Below are positions 8,947-17,977 of a stretch of DNA of 64,000 nucleotides, piece after piece; position 1 is the stretch's first letter; every line of letters starts with the position of its first letter. The stretch is from NCBI GenBank assembly GCA_022839785.1, contig JALHJW010000004.1, positions 295,549 to 359,548 on the forward strand, given 5' to 3'. The notes under the pieces were generated by a model. The model did no database searches and was not told the origin of the DNA. It was given only the letters and a program-made list of their open reading frames with translations. This DNA is from Desulfovibrio sp. Its GTDB lineage: Bacteria > Desulfobacterota > Desulfovibrionia > Desulfovibrionales > Desulfovibrionaceae. The translations under genes and the position numbers were made by a program.

Positions 8947-10778
8947 GCGCGCGCCTCCTGCTCCTGCGCCACGGCGAGACCGAATGGAACCGCAGTCATC
9001 GCATCCAGGGCCAATGGGACACCGGCCTCGCGCCCGAGGGAGCGGCCCAGGCCCGGGCCTGGGCGCGACGCCTAGCGCGCGAGGAAATCGGAACCATCCT
9101 GTCCAGCGACCTTGCGCGAGCCTCGCGCACCGCCGGGATCATCGCGGACGCGCTGGGTCTGCCCGTGCGGCTGGACGCGCGGCTACGCGAACAGGACTGG
9201 GGCGCGTGGACCGGCGAGACCGTGTCCGAGATCACGCAGGGACGTTTCGCCGGGAAATTCGCGGCCGTGGAGCGCAGCGGATGGGATTTCCGGCCGCCGC
9301 ACGGCGAATCGCGGCGCGAGGTGCTCGCCCGGTCCCTGGAGGCGCTGCACGAGGCGGCGGCCCGCGATCCGGACGGCCGCATCCTGGTCGTGGCGCATCT
9401 GGGCGTGCTGCAGTGCCTGATGAACCATCTGCTCGGACGGAACTTTCTGCCCGGAGGCCCCAAGCTCGTGGCCAAGCGCGCCCTGCACCGCCTGCTCCAC
9501 GACGGACGGGGACTGCGGGCGGAACGGCTCAACGAGCCCCTGCCCGAACCGCAGGCGGAGGACCGGACGGCCGCGCTGCGCGACCCCGCGCACCGCCCCC
9601 CGCGCAAGATCGTCTTCTACAGCCAGCACGTCCTGGGCATGGGCCATCTCTTCCGCTCCCTGACCCTGGCCGCGGGACTGGCCCCGGACGAGGTCGTGCT
9701 GGTCAGCGGGGGACGCGCTCCCCAGGCGCGCCTCCCGGCCAACGTGCGCGAGGTGCGGCTGCCCGCCCTGTCCATGGACGGGGCGTTCCAGGGGCTGCAC
9801 GCCGAGGACGGCGGCGACGTGGAGGAGATCAAAAAGGCGCGGCGGGCCGCCCTGCTCGGACTCCTCGCGCACGAGCGGCCGGACGTCTTCCTGGTGGAGC
9901 TGTTCCCCTTCGGCCGCAAGAAGTTCCGTTTCGAACTGGAGCCCGCGCTGGACGCCTGCCGCGCTCTGGGTGCGGAACGCCCGGCCGTGGCTTGCTCGCT
10001 GCGCGACATCCTGGTGGAGCGCGGCGATGCGGAAAAATTCGAACGCCGCGTGCTCGACGCGCTGGGAAGATGGTTCGACCTCGTGCTCGTGCACGCCGAT
10101 CCCGCCCTGCTGCGCCTGGAGGAGACCTTCCCCCGCGCGGCCGAGATTCCGGTCCCCGTGGCCTACACCGGCTTCGTGGCCGCCCGCCCCTCCCCGGGCG
10201 CGCGGGAGCGCGTCCGCGCAGACCTCGGCCTCGGCCCCCGCGACAGCCTGATCGTGGCCTCGGCGGGCGGCGGACAGGTGGGCGGCCCCCTGCTCTCCGC
10301 CGTGCTGGAGGCCTTCGCCCTGCTCCAGGACCGGGAGGACTGCCACCTGCGCCTGCTCACCGGCCCCTTCCTGGACGAGACCGACTTCTCGCGCCTCGCG
10401 GCCCGGGCGAACGGCCTGCGGCGGGTCACGGTGGAGCGCTTCGAGGAACGCTTCACGGACCTTCTGGCCGCGGCCGACCTCTCGGTCAGCCAGGCGGGCT
10501 ACAACACCTGCATGAACATCCTGGCGGCCGGGGTCCAGGCCCTGGTCCTGCCCTTCGACGCCAACGCCGAGCAGGCCTCGCGCGCGGCAAAACTGGAAGA
10601 ACTGGGCGCGCTCGGCGTGCTCGGCGGACACGATCTCTTCGCCCCGGGCCTCGCGGCGCGCATGGCCGAAACCCTGACCAGGCGGCCCTACGCCCCGTGC
10701 GCGGCCGTGAACCTGGACGGCGCCGCCGAAACGGCCCGCCTCCTGCGCCGTCTGGCCGGGAACGTCCGGGGACGCTGA
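8943..10778 (+). CDS. fusion: histidine phosphatase domain + GT-B glycosyltransferase domain
   Basis: The 611-residue protein has two enzymes. Residues about 1-200 form a histidine-phosphatase (phosphoglycerate-mutase-like) domain with RHGETEWNRSHRIQGQWDT at the N-terminus, the acidic DQDWGAW-like segment, and the second histidine in ILVVAHLGVLQCLM. Residues about 218-611 form a COG4671/MurG-like glycosyltransferase starting IVFYSQHVLGMGHLFRSLTL, with SVSQAGYNTCMNILAAG as the donor loop. The linker is short and the reading frame is continuous, so this is a true fusion rather than two miscalled genes. The phosphatase could act on a sugar-phosphate precursor or lipid-linked intermediate; that is inference. 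Start ATG overlaps the upstream stop. Confidence 0.83.
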   Translation: MSARLLLLRHGETEWNRSHRIQGQWDTGLAPEGAAQARAWARRLAREEIGTILSSDLARASRTAGIIADALGLPVRLDARLREQDWGAWTGETVSEITQGRFAGKFAAVERSGWDFRPPHGESRREVLARSLEALHEAAARDPDGRILVVAHLGVLQCLMNHLLGRNFLPGGPKLVAKRALHRLLHDGRGLRAERLNEPLPEPQAEDRTAALRDPAHRPPRKIVFYSQHVLGMGHLFRSLTLAAGLAPDEVVLVSGGRAPQARLPANVREVRLPALSMDGAFQGLHAEDGGDVEEIKKARRAALLGLLAHERPDVFLVELFPFGRKKFRFELEPALDACRALGAERPAVACSLRDILVERGDAEKFERRVLDALGRWFDLVLVHADPALLRLEETFPRAAEIPVPVAYTGFVAARPSPGARERVRADLGLGPRDSLIVASAGGGQVGGPLLSAVLEAFALLQDREDCHLRLLTGPFLDETDFSRLAARANGLRRVTVERFEERFTDLLAAADLSVSQAGYNTCMNILAAGVQALVLPFDANAEQASRAAKLEELGALGVLGGHDLFAPGLAARMAETLTRRPYAPCAAVNLDGAAETARLLRRLAGNVRGR

Positions 10779-10788
10779 GGCGCGACGC

Positions 10789-11574
10789 ATGAACTACGCC
10801 CCCTGCGCCCTGTGGCGCACGCCTCCCCCGGACCACCTGTCCCGCCTCGACGCCCTGCTCGACGCGGGCCTGGGCCGGGGAGCCCTCCGCGTCTTCTGCC
10901 GCGCGGACGACATCGGGCTCGGCGGCGCGGCCTTTCAGGCCATGATGTCCTGCTTCGCCGAACGCGGCATTCCCCTGGCCCTGGCCGTGGTCCCGGCCTG
11001 GCTGCCGCTGGGCCGCGCCCGGCTGCTGCGCGGGATCGATCCGGCCGAGCCCCTGTGGGCGCTGCACCAGCACGGATTCGCCCATAGGAACGCGGCGCTC
11101 CTGGGCAAGAAGGCGGAGTTCGGCCCGGACCTGCCGCGTCCGGAAAAGGCGCGGCGACTGGAGCGGGGACGCACGGTCCTGCGCCACGCCTTCGGCGGCC
11201 ACCTCGTCCCCCTCTTCACCCCGCCCTGGAACCGCTGCGACGCCGAGACCCTGGACATCCTGGCGGAGCTGGAGTTCTCCTGCGTCTCGCGCTGGCAGGA
11301 CGCCCTGCCCCCGACGAAGGGGACGCTGCGCGAACTGCCCGTGAACATGGATCTGCACATCCGCAAGGAGGCCGATCCCGAGGCCCAGTTCCAGGGGCTG
11401 CTCGCCGAACTGCGCGCGGCCCTGTCCCTGGGCTGGCTCGGCCTCATGCTCCATCACCAGCGCCAGACGCCCCACGCCCTGGCCTTTCTCGCCCGGCTGC
11501 TGGACCGTCTGGCCGCGACTCCGGAGACGCGCTTCGTCAACGCCCGGACATTCGCCGTCCAGGTCCCGGACTGA
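10789..11574 (+). CDS. polysaccharide-deacetylase-like protein (NodB/DUF2334-type fold)
   Basis: The 261-residue protein has RVFCRADDIGLGGAAFQAM near residues 31-49, where the paired aspartates fit the first catalytic motif of carbohydrate esterase 4-like proteins. ALHQHGFAHRN near 85 gives the HxxxH-type metal ligands, and PPWNRCDAETL at about 144 matches the conserved active-site Arg-Asp region. No signal peptide is seen, so it should be cytoplasmic. It ends the glycan operon 10 nt after the fusion protein. A role in deacetylating a sugar intermediate is likely from family and context, but not proven. Confidence 0.75.
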   Translation: MNYAPCALWRTPPPDHLSRLDALLDAGLGRGALRVFCRADDIGLGGAAFQAMMSCFAERGIPLALAVVPAWLPLGRARLLRGIDPAEPLWALHQHGFAHRNAALLGKKAEFGPDLPRPEKARRLERGRTVLRHAFGGHLVPLFTPPWNRCDAETLDILAELEFSCVSRWQDALPPTKGTLRELPVNMDLHIRKEADPEAQFQGLLAELRAALSLGWLGLMLHHQRQTPHALAFLARLLDRLAATPETRFVNARTFAVQVPD

Positions 11575-11599
11575 TCACGCCCCGGGCCGCGACCGGTTT

Positions 11600-11629
11600 G
11601 CGGACTGATCCGTTTTGCAACGGGTCCGC
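11600..11629 (+). terminator. stem-loop after the glycan operon (possible terminator)
   Basis: GCGGAC (11600-11605) pairs with GTCCGC (11624-11629), and CCGTT (11610-11614) with AACGG (11619-11623), leaving a 4-nt bulge and a TTGC loop. No run of T follows, so termination strength is doubtful. Confidence 0.35.
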
Positions 11630-11631
11630 CA

Positions 11632-11659
11632 TTGCAATTCGCCTTGTTTCGGGTATTTT
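11632..11659 (+). promoter_or_regulatory. possible promoter of the 11702-23356 operon
   Basis: TTGCAA (11632-11637), a 16-nt spacer and TATTTT (11654-11659) give a modest sigma-70-like match (four of six at each box), about 40 nt before the first start codon. This is the only such candidate I found in the 127-nt gap. Confidence 0.4.
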
Positions 11660-11701
11660 CCCCAAATGCCGGGAAGTCCGGCAGACAGCAGGACGTAAGG
11701 C

Positions 11702-12397
11702 ATGGCCAAGACCGACATCCTCGACAAGAAACCCGGCGATGCGGGCATCCGCAAGCAGATCGTGCTGCCTTTCAGAAAGTCCCTGCAGATCAGCCTGCAG
11801 AGCCTGCGCGTGCGCTTCTTCCGCAACTGCGTCACGGTCATGACCCTGGTCCTGGCCGTGGCCTTCCTGGCCTTCGTGCTCATCAGCTCCGACCTGGCCA
11901 CGGGCATCCTCAACTCGAACATGCCCGGCTGCCGCATGATGCTCTCCAAGGCGGGCTTCGACCTGCCCGAGGGCGCGACCAGCGTCGGCTCGTCGGCCAA
12001 GGACCGCTGGATCGTGATCCTTTCCCTGCTCGTCTGCACCGTGGGCATCGTCAACGCCCAACTCATGTCCGTCACCGAGCGCTTCCGCGAGATCGGCACC
12101 ATGAAGTGCCTGGGCGCGCTGGACAGCTTCGTGCTGCGCCTCTTTCTGCTGGAGGCGGCCATGCAGGGGCTGGCCGGGGCCATCCTGGGCGGGCTGCTGG
12201 GCGGACTGGGGGCGCTGCTCGCGGGGCTCCTGCGCTTCGGTCTGGCCGCGGCCATGCACATGCCCCTGGCGCAGGTCCTCGCTTCGCTGGGTCTGGCCGC
12301 CCTGGTGGGCATGGCCCTCTCCCTGATCGGCGTATTCTACCCGGCCCTGGTGGCCGCGCGCATGCAGCCCGTGGAAGCCATGCGCGCCGAGGAATGA
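11702..12397 (+). CDS. minimal FtsX-type ABC transporter permease
   Basis: The 231-residue protein has an N-terminal transmembrane segment (about 41-63, CVTVMTLVLAVAFLAFVLIS), a very short external loop (about 65-100), then three more membrane segments. One follows the coupling sequence SVTERFREIGTMKCLGA, the hallmark of MacB/LolC/FtsX permeases. Typical members have a periplasmic domain of around 200 residues between TM1 and TM2; here only some 40 residues remain. The C-terminus keeps the family ending YPALVAARMQPVEAMR. It heads an operon with the ATPase 10 nt downstream and likely pairs with the permease domain of the 1605-residue protein. RBS is GTAAGG. Confidence 0.85.
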   Translation: MAKTDILDKKPGDAGIRKQIVLPFRKSLQISLQSLRVRFFRNCVTVMTLVLAVAFLAFVLISSDLATGILNSNMPGCRMMLSKAGFDLPEGATSVGSSAKDRWIVILSLLVCTVGIVNAQLMSVTERFREIGTMKCLGALDSFVLRLFLLEAAMQGLAGAILGGLLGGLGALLAGLLRFGLAAAMHMPLAQVLASLGLAALVGMALSLIGVFYPALVAARMQPVEAMRAEE

Positions 12398-12407
12398 GGA
12401 GGATTTC

Positions 12408-13154
12408 GTGGCGTCGTCGCACACCATCGTCCGCGTCAGCGGGGTCACGAAGACCTTCCGCATGGGCAGACACGAGGTCCAGGCCCTGCGCGGCGTGGAC
12501 CTGGAGATCAAAGCGGGCGAGTACATCTCCATCATGGGGCCGTCCGGTTCGGGCAAGTCCACCCTCTTCAACATGATCGGCGGCCTGGACAAGCCCACGG
12601 AGGGCAAGGTCTTCATCGACGAGGTGGACATCGCCCAACTCGACGCCTACGAGCTGGCCTGGCTGCGCAACCGCAAGATCGGCTACATCTTCCAGACCTT
12701 CAACCTTATCCAGGTCATGACCGCTCTGGAGAACGTGACCCTGCCCATGACCTTCGGCGGCATGAGCCAGGACGACGCCGTGGAGAAGGGCATCGAACTG
12801 TTGAAGCTCGTGGGGCTGGAGGGCCGGCACAACCACAAGCCGCAGGAACTCTCCGGCGGACAGCAGCAGCGCGTGGCCGTGGCCCGCTCCCTGGCCAACT
12901 CCCCGGCCATCATCCTGGCCGACGAGCCCACCGGCAACCTGGACCTCTCCACCGGCGCGGAGATCATCGAACTCCTGCGCGTCCTCTCGGCCGAGCGCGG
13001 GGTGACCATCATCACCGCCACCCACGACTACAAGATGCTCAACGTCTCGGATCGGGTGATCTGGATCGTGGACGGCCGCATCGACCGCATCGAAAACCGC
13101 GCCGACCTGGACATCCAGGTGGGCGAGATCAAGCGCGAGGAGGCCCGCGCGTGA
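12408..13154 (+). CDS. ABC transporter ATP-binding protein, LolD/MacB type
   Basis: The 248-residue protein has all ABC ATPase motifs: Walker A GPSGSGKSTLFN near residue 44, signature LSGGQQQRVAVARSL near 147, Walker B with IILADEPTGNLD, and the switch His in ITATHDYKML. Length and the PTGNLD signature fit the LolD/FtsE/MacB group that powers FtsX-type permeases by mechanotransmission rather than by moving substrate through the channel. It starts with GTG, has GAGGA upstream, and its TGA overlaps the GTG of the next gene (13151-13154), so the two should be made together. Confidence 0.93.
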   Translation: MASSHTIVRVSGVTKTFRMGRHEVQALRGVDLEIKAGEYISIMGPSGSGKSTLFNMIGGLDKPTEGKVFIDEVDIAQLDAYELAWLRNRKIGYIFQTFNLIQVMTALENVTLPMTFGGMSQDDAVEKGIELLKLVGLEGRHNHKPQELSGGQQQRVAVARSLANSPAIILADEPTGNLDLSTGAEIIELLRVLSAERGVTIITATHDYKMLNVSDRVIWIVDGRIDRIENRADLDIQVGEIKREEARA

Positions 13155-16100
13155 CCCTGGCGCGGGCGCTCGCCCTGGCGGCCCTGCTCGTCCTGGCCGC
13201 CGCGCCCGCTTCGGCGCAGGCCGCTCCCGCGGCGGACGCGGCCGCTTCGGCCCGCCGCAGCGTGGAGTTCCTCGCCTCCCTCCCGGACCGCACCACAGGC
13301 GGCCCGGGCGCGCACGCGGCCGCGGAGCACATCGCCAAGACCTTCGCCGACCTGGGATTCGAAACCGACCGCCACGTCTTTCTCACGCCGCGCCGCATGC
13401 ACGGCCCGGCCCGGCTGCAGCTGGCGGACGGCTCCGCCATCCCGCTGCTGCCCTTCACCGCCAACGCCGTGGCCCCCCAGAGCCTGCCGGAAGCGGGTCT
13501 GCGTGGACCGCTCGTCTGGGCGGGCAGCGGCGCCCTGGCCGAGATGGACGGCAAGCCCGTGGCCGGGGCCGTGGTGGTCATGGAACTGCTCTCCGGCAAG
13601 AACTGGATCAACGCCGCGGACCTCGGCGCGGCGGCCGTGATCTTCGTGGACCGCGGCACGCCCGTGCGCGGCTTCTTCACGGACAAGCGCGAACTGACGC
13701 CCATCGAACTGCCGACCTTTCTCGTCGCGGCCCCGGAACTGGCCCGCGTCCTGCCCGGTTTCGACCGCCCGGACCGCGCCGAAGCGGCGCCCGAGGTCCA
13801 TCTCACCGGAGCGGCGCGCTGGGAGCGGGTGCGGGGTGAGAACGTCTACGCCCTGATTCCCGGCACGGACCCGCGTCTGGCGGACGAGCTTGTGGTGGCG
13901 GAGGCATTCTACGACGCCGAAGCGCTGACGCCCGGCGACTCCCCGGGCGCGGAGGCGGCCGCCTCGGCCGCCGCCCTGCTCGAACTGGCCCGGCGCTTCA
14001 AGGATGCGCCTCCGGCGCGCAGCGTGCTGCTCCTGGCGACCTCGGGCCATGCCCAGGGGCTGGCGGGGGTGCGCGATTTCGTCTGGTCCGTGCGGGCCAA
14101 GGCCAAACGGCTCACGGACATGGAACGCGAGCAGCGCAGCCGGGCCACCGCGGCCAGGGCCGCGCTGCGCATCCTGGAGGACTGCCTGGCGGGCCGTCCC
14201 CTCGCCGGGCTGACCGCGCCCGAGGCCGCCCTCGTGGCCAAGACCCTGCGCACCCAGATCAAGAACCACGTGGACGCCCTCTCCACGCGCCTGATGCAGC
14301 TCCGCCTCGCGGGCGACACCGGCCGGGAGACCGAGATCCGCGACCTGGCCCGCCGCCGCATGCAGCTCCGGAACCTGGCCGAGGACACGGACCTCTCCCG
14401 CCTCGATCCACGCGACCTCGCGGTCATGGAGGAGTTCATTCCCGCGGCCATGGAGGAGCAACAGGCCGTGGCCGCGGACGCCGAGGAGCAGCACCGCGCC
14501 GTGAAAAGCGCCCGCCGCGCCCGCGCGCTCATCGCCCAGCGCGAGGTCGCGGCCTGGGTCTCGCTGCACCTCTCCACCCACGGCACGGGCGTGGGCGCCT
14601 TCAACGACGGCTTTCACTACGACATCCGGCCCGACCGCAACCGCAGCCCGGCCTACGGTCAGATCGAACGCATCCTCACGGCCGCGGCCGACCGCATCCC
14701 CGCCTCGGCCGGGGCGGCCCCCTTCCGCGACACCCTGCGCCCCTCGCGCATCCGTCCCTGGGAATCCTGGTTCCTGGACCGGCCGGGGCTGGGCGGCGAG
14801 GTGGCGGCCCTGGGCGGCATGCTCGGCCTGACCCTGGCCACGGTGGAGGACGCGCGGGCCGTCTGGGGCACTTCCTACGACACTCTGGACCTCGTGGATT
14901 TCGCCGCGCTGGCCTCCCAGATCGCCCTGGCGGGGGAACTCGTCGGCGAACTGGCCCGCATCCCCCAGCCCCTGTACCGCGACCTGCCCCGCCAGGGACT
15001 CTCCGAACTGGAGGGCCGCGCCCGCTTCATCCGCCAGGGCGAACTCTTTCCGGACCAGCCCGCGCCCGGCACCGTGGTGCAGGTCTACCAGGGACCGGCC
15101 GTGGTCTACGGTATGGTGGACACCGAGGGCGTCTTCCGGCTGCCCGGCCTCGCGGACAGCAAAAACACCTTCCACAAGGCCGTCGTCGAGGCCTACCGGT
15201 TCGATCCGTCCGACGGGCGTCCGCTCTGGGCCGTGGACAAGAAGCAGACCGGCAAGGACGCCTATCGCGTAAAGATGGTGCGTCTGCGCATGGAGACGAA
15301 CCTGGTGATGTTCGCGGCCCGTCCCGTGGCCGTCTCCGGTCTTCTGGAGCCGCGCACCTTCAACTATCTGACCCGCATCGATCTCTACGACGGCCGCCGC
15401 GACGCCACCCCCCTGAAGTACTGGTTCAGCCGCATCGACACCCGCGACTCCACCCAGGCCGCCGTGTTCCTGGAAAGCGGCACGCCGCTCAAGATGACCC
15501 TCTCGGACTCGGTGCTGACCCATAAGATGATCCTGACCCATGCCGCGCCCGGCGAGCCCGAGGGCGTGGGCTATCTGCCCGCGGACTTCCCCCGCATCCG
15601 GGCCACGGAGTTCCACGTGGCCCGGGACATGTGGGCGCTGCTGGGACCCCGCGTGCAGAACCTGGAGACGCACGGCATCGTCAACGAGCGCATCCGCGCC
15701 CTGCAGGCCCGGGGAACGGCCACGCTCGCGGCGGCCGAGACGGCCCGGGCCGACATGCGCTGGGGGGATTTCCTTGAGCAGGCGCGCGCCTCCTGGGCTC
15801 TGGCCACCAGGGTCTACCAGGACGTGGAGCGGACGCAGCGCGACGTGCTCATGGGCGTGCTCTTCTACATCGCCCTTTTCGTGCCCTTCGCCTACTGCGC
15901 CGAGCGGGTGCTCTTCGCCTTCGCGGACATCCACAAACGCATTCTGGGGTTCCTGGGCATCCTCTGCGCGGTCATCGCGGTGATCTACGCCGTGCATCCG
16001 GCCTTCCAGCTCACCTACTCGCCCCTGGTGGTCATCCTGGCCTTCTTCATCGCCGGACTCTCCGCCCTGGTGGCGCTGATCATCTTCATGCGTTTCGAGC

Positions 16101-17968
16101 GCGAGATGGAGAAGCTGCAGCGCCGCGCGGGCCACGTCCAGGCCTCGGAGGTCAGCCGCCTGCGCGCCTTCGGCGCGGCCTTCGTCATCGGCGTGACCAA
16201 CCTGCGCAGGCGCAAAATCCGCACCACCCTCACCGTGGCCACGCTGATCATCCTGACCTTCACGATCATGAGCTTCACCTCGGTCAAGTCCGTGCGCCAA
16301 AGCACGGCCGCCCAGTTCAGCGACGCCGCCTCCTACCAGGGCGTGCTCATGAAGAGCCTGGGCTGGGCCAGCCTGCCGCGCGAGGCCGAAGGCGTGGTGC
16401 GCGGCGCGTTGCACGGCCAGGCGGTGGTCGCGCCGCGCGTCTGGCTGGAGCAGAAGGACCGGACCACGGCCCCCCACGTTCCAGTGGCGCGCGCCGACGT
16501 GCAGAACGAGGCCCGCGCCCTGGTGGGCATGAGCGCGGACGAGCCGCGCGTCAGCGGCCTGGACCGCACCTTGACGGGCGGTCGCTGGCTGCGGCCCGGC
16601 GAGACGCGCGCCGTCCTCCTGCCCGCGGACCTCGCGGCCCGGCTCGGCATCGATCCGGCCACGCCCGGCGACGCCGAGGTCCTGCTCTGGGGACTGCCAT
16701 TCTCCGTGGTCGGCTGCTTCGACCCCGCCCGCATGGACGGCTTCGCGGACCTGGACGGCGAAGCGCCCACGCCCGTGACCTTCCCCTCCGAGACCGCGGC
16801 CGCCCTGGCCGAGGCCCAGGCCGAGGAACTGGAACCGGGAGAGGAGGCCGCAGCCTTCCAGAGCCGCTACCAGCACGTCCCGGCCGGACAGATGGTCATC
16901 GTCCCGGCGGACACGGCCCTGGCCCTGGGCGGCAGCCTCAAGTCCCTGGCCGCGGCCCCGGAGTCGGGCGGCCCGGCGCAACTGGCCCGGGCCATGAACG
17001 ACCGCTTCGGCCTGCCGCTCTTCGTGGGCGGCCCGGAGGGCACCTCGATCTACAGCGCCTCGGACCGCATCGACTATTCCGGCGTGCCCAACATCGCCGT
17101 GCCCCTGATCATCGCCGTGTGCATCGTGCTCAACACCATGATCTCCAGCGTCTACGAGCGCAAACGGGAGATCGGCGTCTACACCTCCATCGGCATGGCC
17201 CCCCCCCACGTCTCCTACCTCTTCATCGCCGAGGCCGTGGCCTTCGCCGTGCTCAGCGCGGTGCTCGGCTACCTCCTGGCCCAGACCGCGGCCGGACTGC
17301 TCTCAGGCACGCGCATCTGGGAAGGCATGACCGCCAACTACTCCTCCCTGGCGGGCGTGGCCGCCATGTTCCTGGTCATCGCCGTGACCCTGCTCTCGGT
17401 CGTCTACCCGGCCAAGGTCGCGGCCGACATCGCCATCCCCGACGTCAGCCGCTCCTGGACCATGCCCGCGGCCTCGGGCAACGAGGTCTCCCTGACCCTG
17501 CCCTTCCTGCTGAAGGCCCCGGAGCAGGAATGCGTGGGCGGCTTCCTCCTCGACTACTACAAGGCCCACCACGACGTGACCCACGGCCTGTTCTGCTCGG
17601 ACGACATCGCCTGCGAATTCGCCTGCCCCATCCAGAGCCCCGGCGCGCCCGGAACGGACCCGGACGGCGCGCCCGAATGCCTCAACCTGCGCGCCTCCAT
17701 CTGGCTCGCGCCCTTCGACTTCGGCGTGAAGCAGCACACCGAGCTGACCTTCTGCCCCTCGACGGAACAGCAGGGCTTTCTCGAAATCCGCATCCGCATC
17801 GTGCGCGAGGCGGGCGAGGCGGGCATCTGGCGGCGGCTGAACAAGAACTTCCTCAACGACCTGCGCAAGCAGCTTCTGGTCTGGCGTTCGCTGGACGCGG
17901 AGGGCCGCGCGGGCTACGAGGATCTGCTCAGGCGCTTCATGGCGCAGGAGCGGAAAACCACGGGATAA
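13151..17968 (+). CDS. pseudo-M28 peptidase fused to FtsX-type permease, 1605 residues
   Basis: Domains in order: signal peptide (about 1-22, ending ASAQA); an M28/PA-like ectodomain with the aminopeptidase-fold core at about 245-310; further ectodomain and helical regions to about 895; three membrane segments (about 898-983); FtsX-type first TM (about 1025-1043); an external domain to about 1310; three TMs (about 1314-1425) with the coupling sequence YERKREIGVYTSIGM; and a 180-residue C-terminal soluble domain. The M28 core is recognisable (AFYDAEAL, PGAEAAASAAALLELAR, TSGHAQGLAG), but the metal His is F253, the bridging Asp is A269, and the catalytic/ligand Glu pair is H300-A301. It should therefore not be a zinc peptidase. 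Partners are the upstream ATPase and mini-permease. Function unknown. Confidence 0.8.
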   Translation: MTLARALALAALLVLAAAPASAQAAPAADAAASARRSVEFLASLPDRTTGGPGAHAAAEHIAKTFADLGFETDRHVFLTPRRMHGPARLQLADGSAIPLLPFTANAVAPQSLPEAGLRGPLVWAGSGALAEMDGKPVAGAVVVMELLSGKNWINAADLGAAAVIFVDRGTPVRGFFTDKRELTPIELPTFLVAAPELARVLPGFDRPDRAEAAPEVHLTGAARWERVRGENVYALIPGTDPRLADELVVAEAFYDAEALTPGDSPGAEAAASAAALLELARRFKDAPPARSVLLLATSGHAQGLAGVRDFVWSVRAKAKRLTDMEREQRSRATAARAALRILEDCLAGRPLAGLTAPEAALVAKTLRTQIKNHVDALSTRLMQLRLAGDTGRETEIRDLARRRMQLRNLAEDTDLSRLDPRDLAVMEEFIPAAMEEQQAVAADAEEQHRAVKSARRARALIAQREVAAWVSLHLSTHGTGVGAFNDGFHYDIRPDRNRSPAYGQIERILTAAADRIPASAGAAPFRDTLRPSRIRPWESWFLDRPGLGGEVAALGGMLGLTLATVEDARAVWGTSYDTLDLVDFAALASQIALAGELVGELARIPQPLYRDLPRQGLSELEGRARFIRQGELFPDQPAPGTVVQVYQGPAVVYGMVDTEGVFRLPGLADSKNTFHKAVVEAYRFDPSDGRPLWAVDKKQTGKDAYRVKMVRLRMETNLVMFAARPVAVSGLLEPRTFNYLTRIDLYDGRRDATPLKYWFSRIDTRDSTQAAVFLESGTPLKMTLSDSVLTHKMILTHAAPGEPEGVGYLPADFPRIRATEFHVARDMWALLGPRVQNLETHGIVNERIRALQARGTATLAAAETARADMRWGDFLEQARASWALATRVYQDVERTQRDVLMGVLFYIALFVPFAYCAERVLFAFADIHKRILGFLGILCAVIAVIYAVHPAFQLTYSPLVVILAFFIAGLSALVALIIFMRFEREMEKLQRRAGHVQASEVSRLRAFGAAFVIGVTNLRRRKIRTTLTVATLIILTFTIMSFTSVKSVRQSTAAQFSDAASYQGVLMKSLGWASLPREAEGVVRGALHGQAVVAPRVWLEQKDRTTAPHVPVARADVQNEARALVGMSADEPRVSGLDRTLTGGRWLRPGETRAVLLPADLAARLGIDPATPGDAEVLLWGLPFSVVGCFDPARMDGFADLDGEAPTPVTFPSETAAALAEAQAEELEPGEEAAAFQSRYQHVPAGQMVIVPADTALALGGSLKSLAAAPESGGPAQLARAMNDRFGLPLFVGGPEGTSIYSASDRIDYSGVPNIAVPLIIAVCIVLNTMISSVYERKREIGVYTSIGMAPPHVSYLFIAEAVAFAVLSAVLGYLLAQTAAGLLSGTRIWEGMTANYSSLAGVAAMFLVIAVTLLSVVYPAKVAADIAIPDVSRSWTMPAASGNEVSLTLPFLLKAPEQECVGGFLLDYYKAHHDVTHGLFCSDDIACEFACPIQSPGAPGTDPDGAPECLNLRASIWLAPFDFGVKQHTELTFCPSTEQQGFLEIRIRIVREAGEAGIWRRLNKNFLNDLRKQLLVWRSLDAEGRAGYEDLLRRFMAQERKTTG

Positions 17969-17977
17969 CGGCGGGAC

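Noticed and set aside
13028..17209. Very long open frame on the minus strand opposite the ABC/pseudo-peptidase genes
   Set aside because: It is a GC-rich mirror frame: composition is rich in Gly, Arg, His and Gln with no domain pattern, while the plus-strand genes show clear motifs over the same bases.
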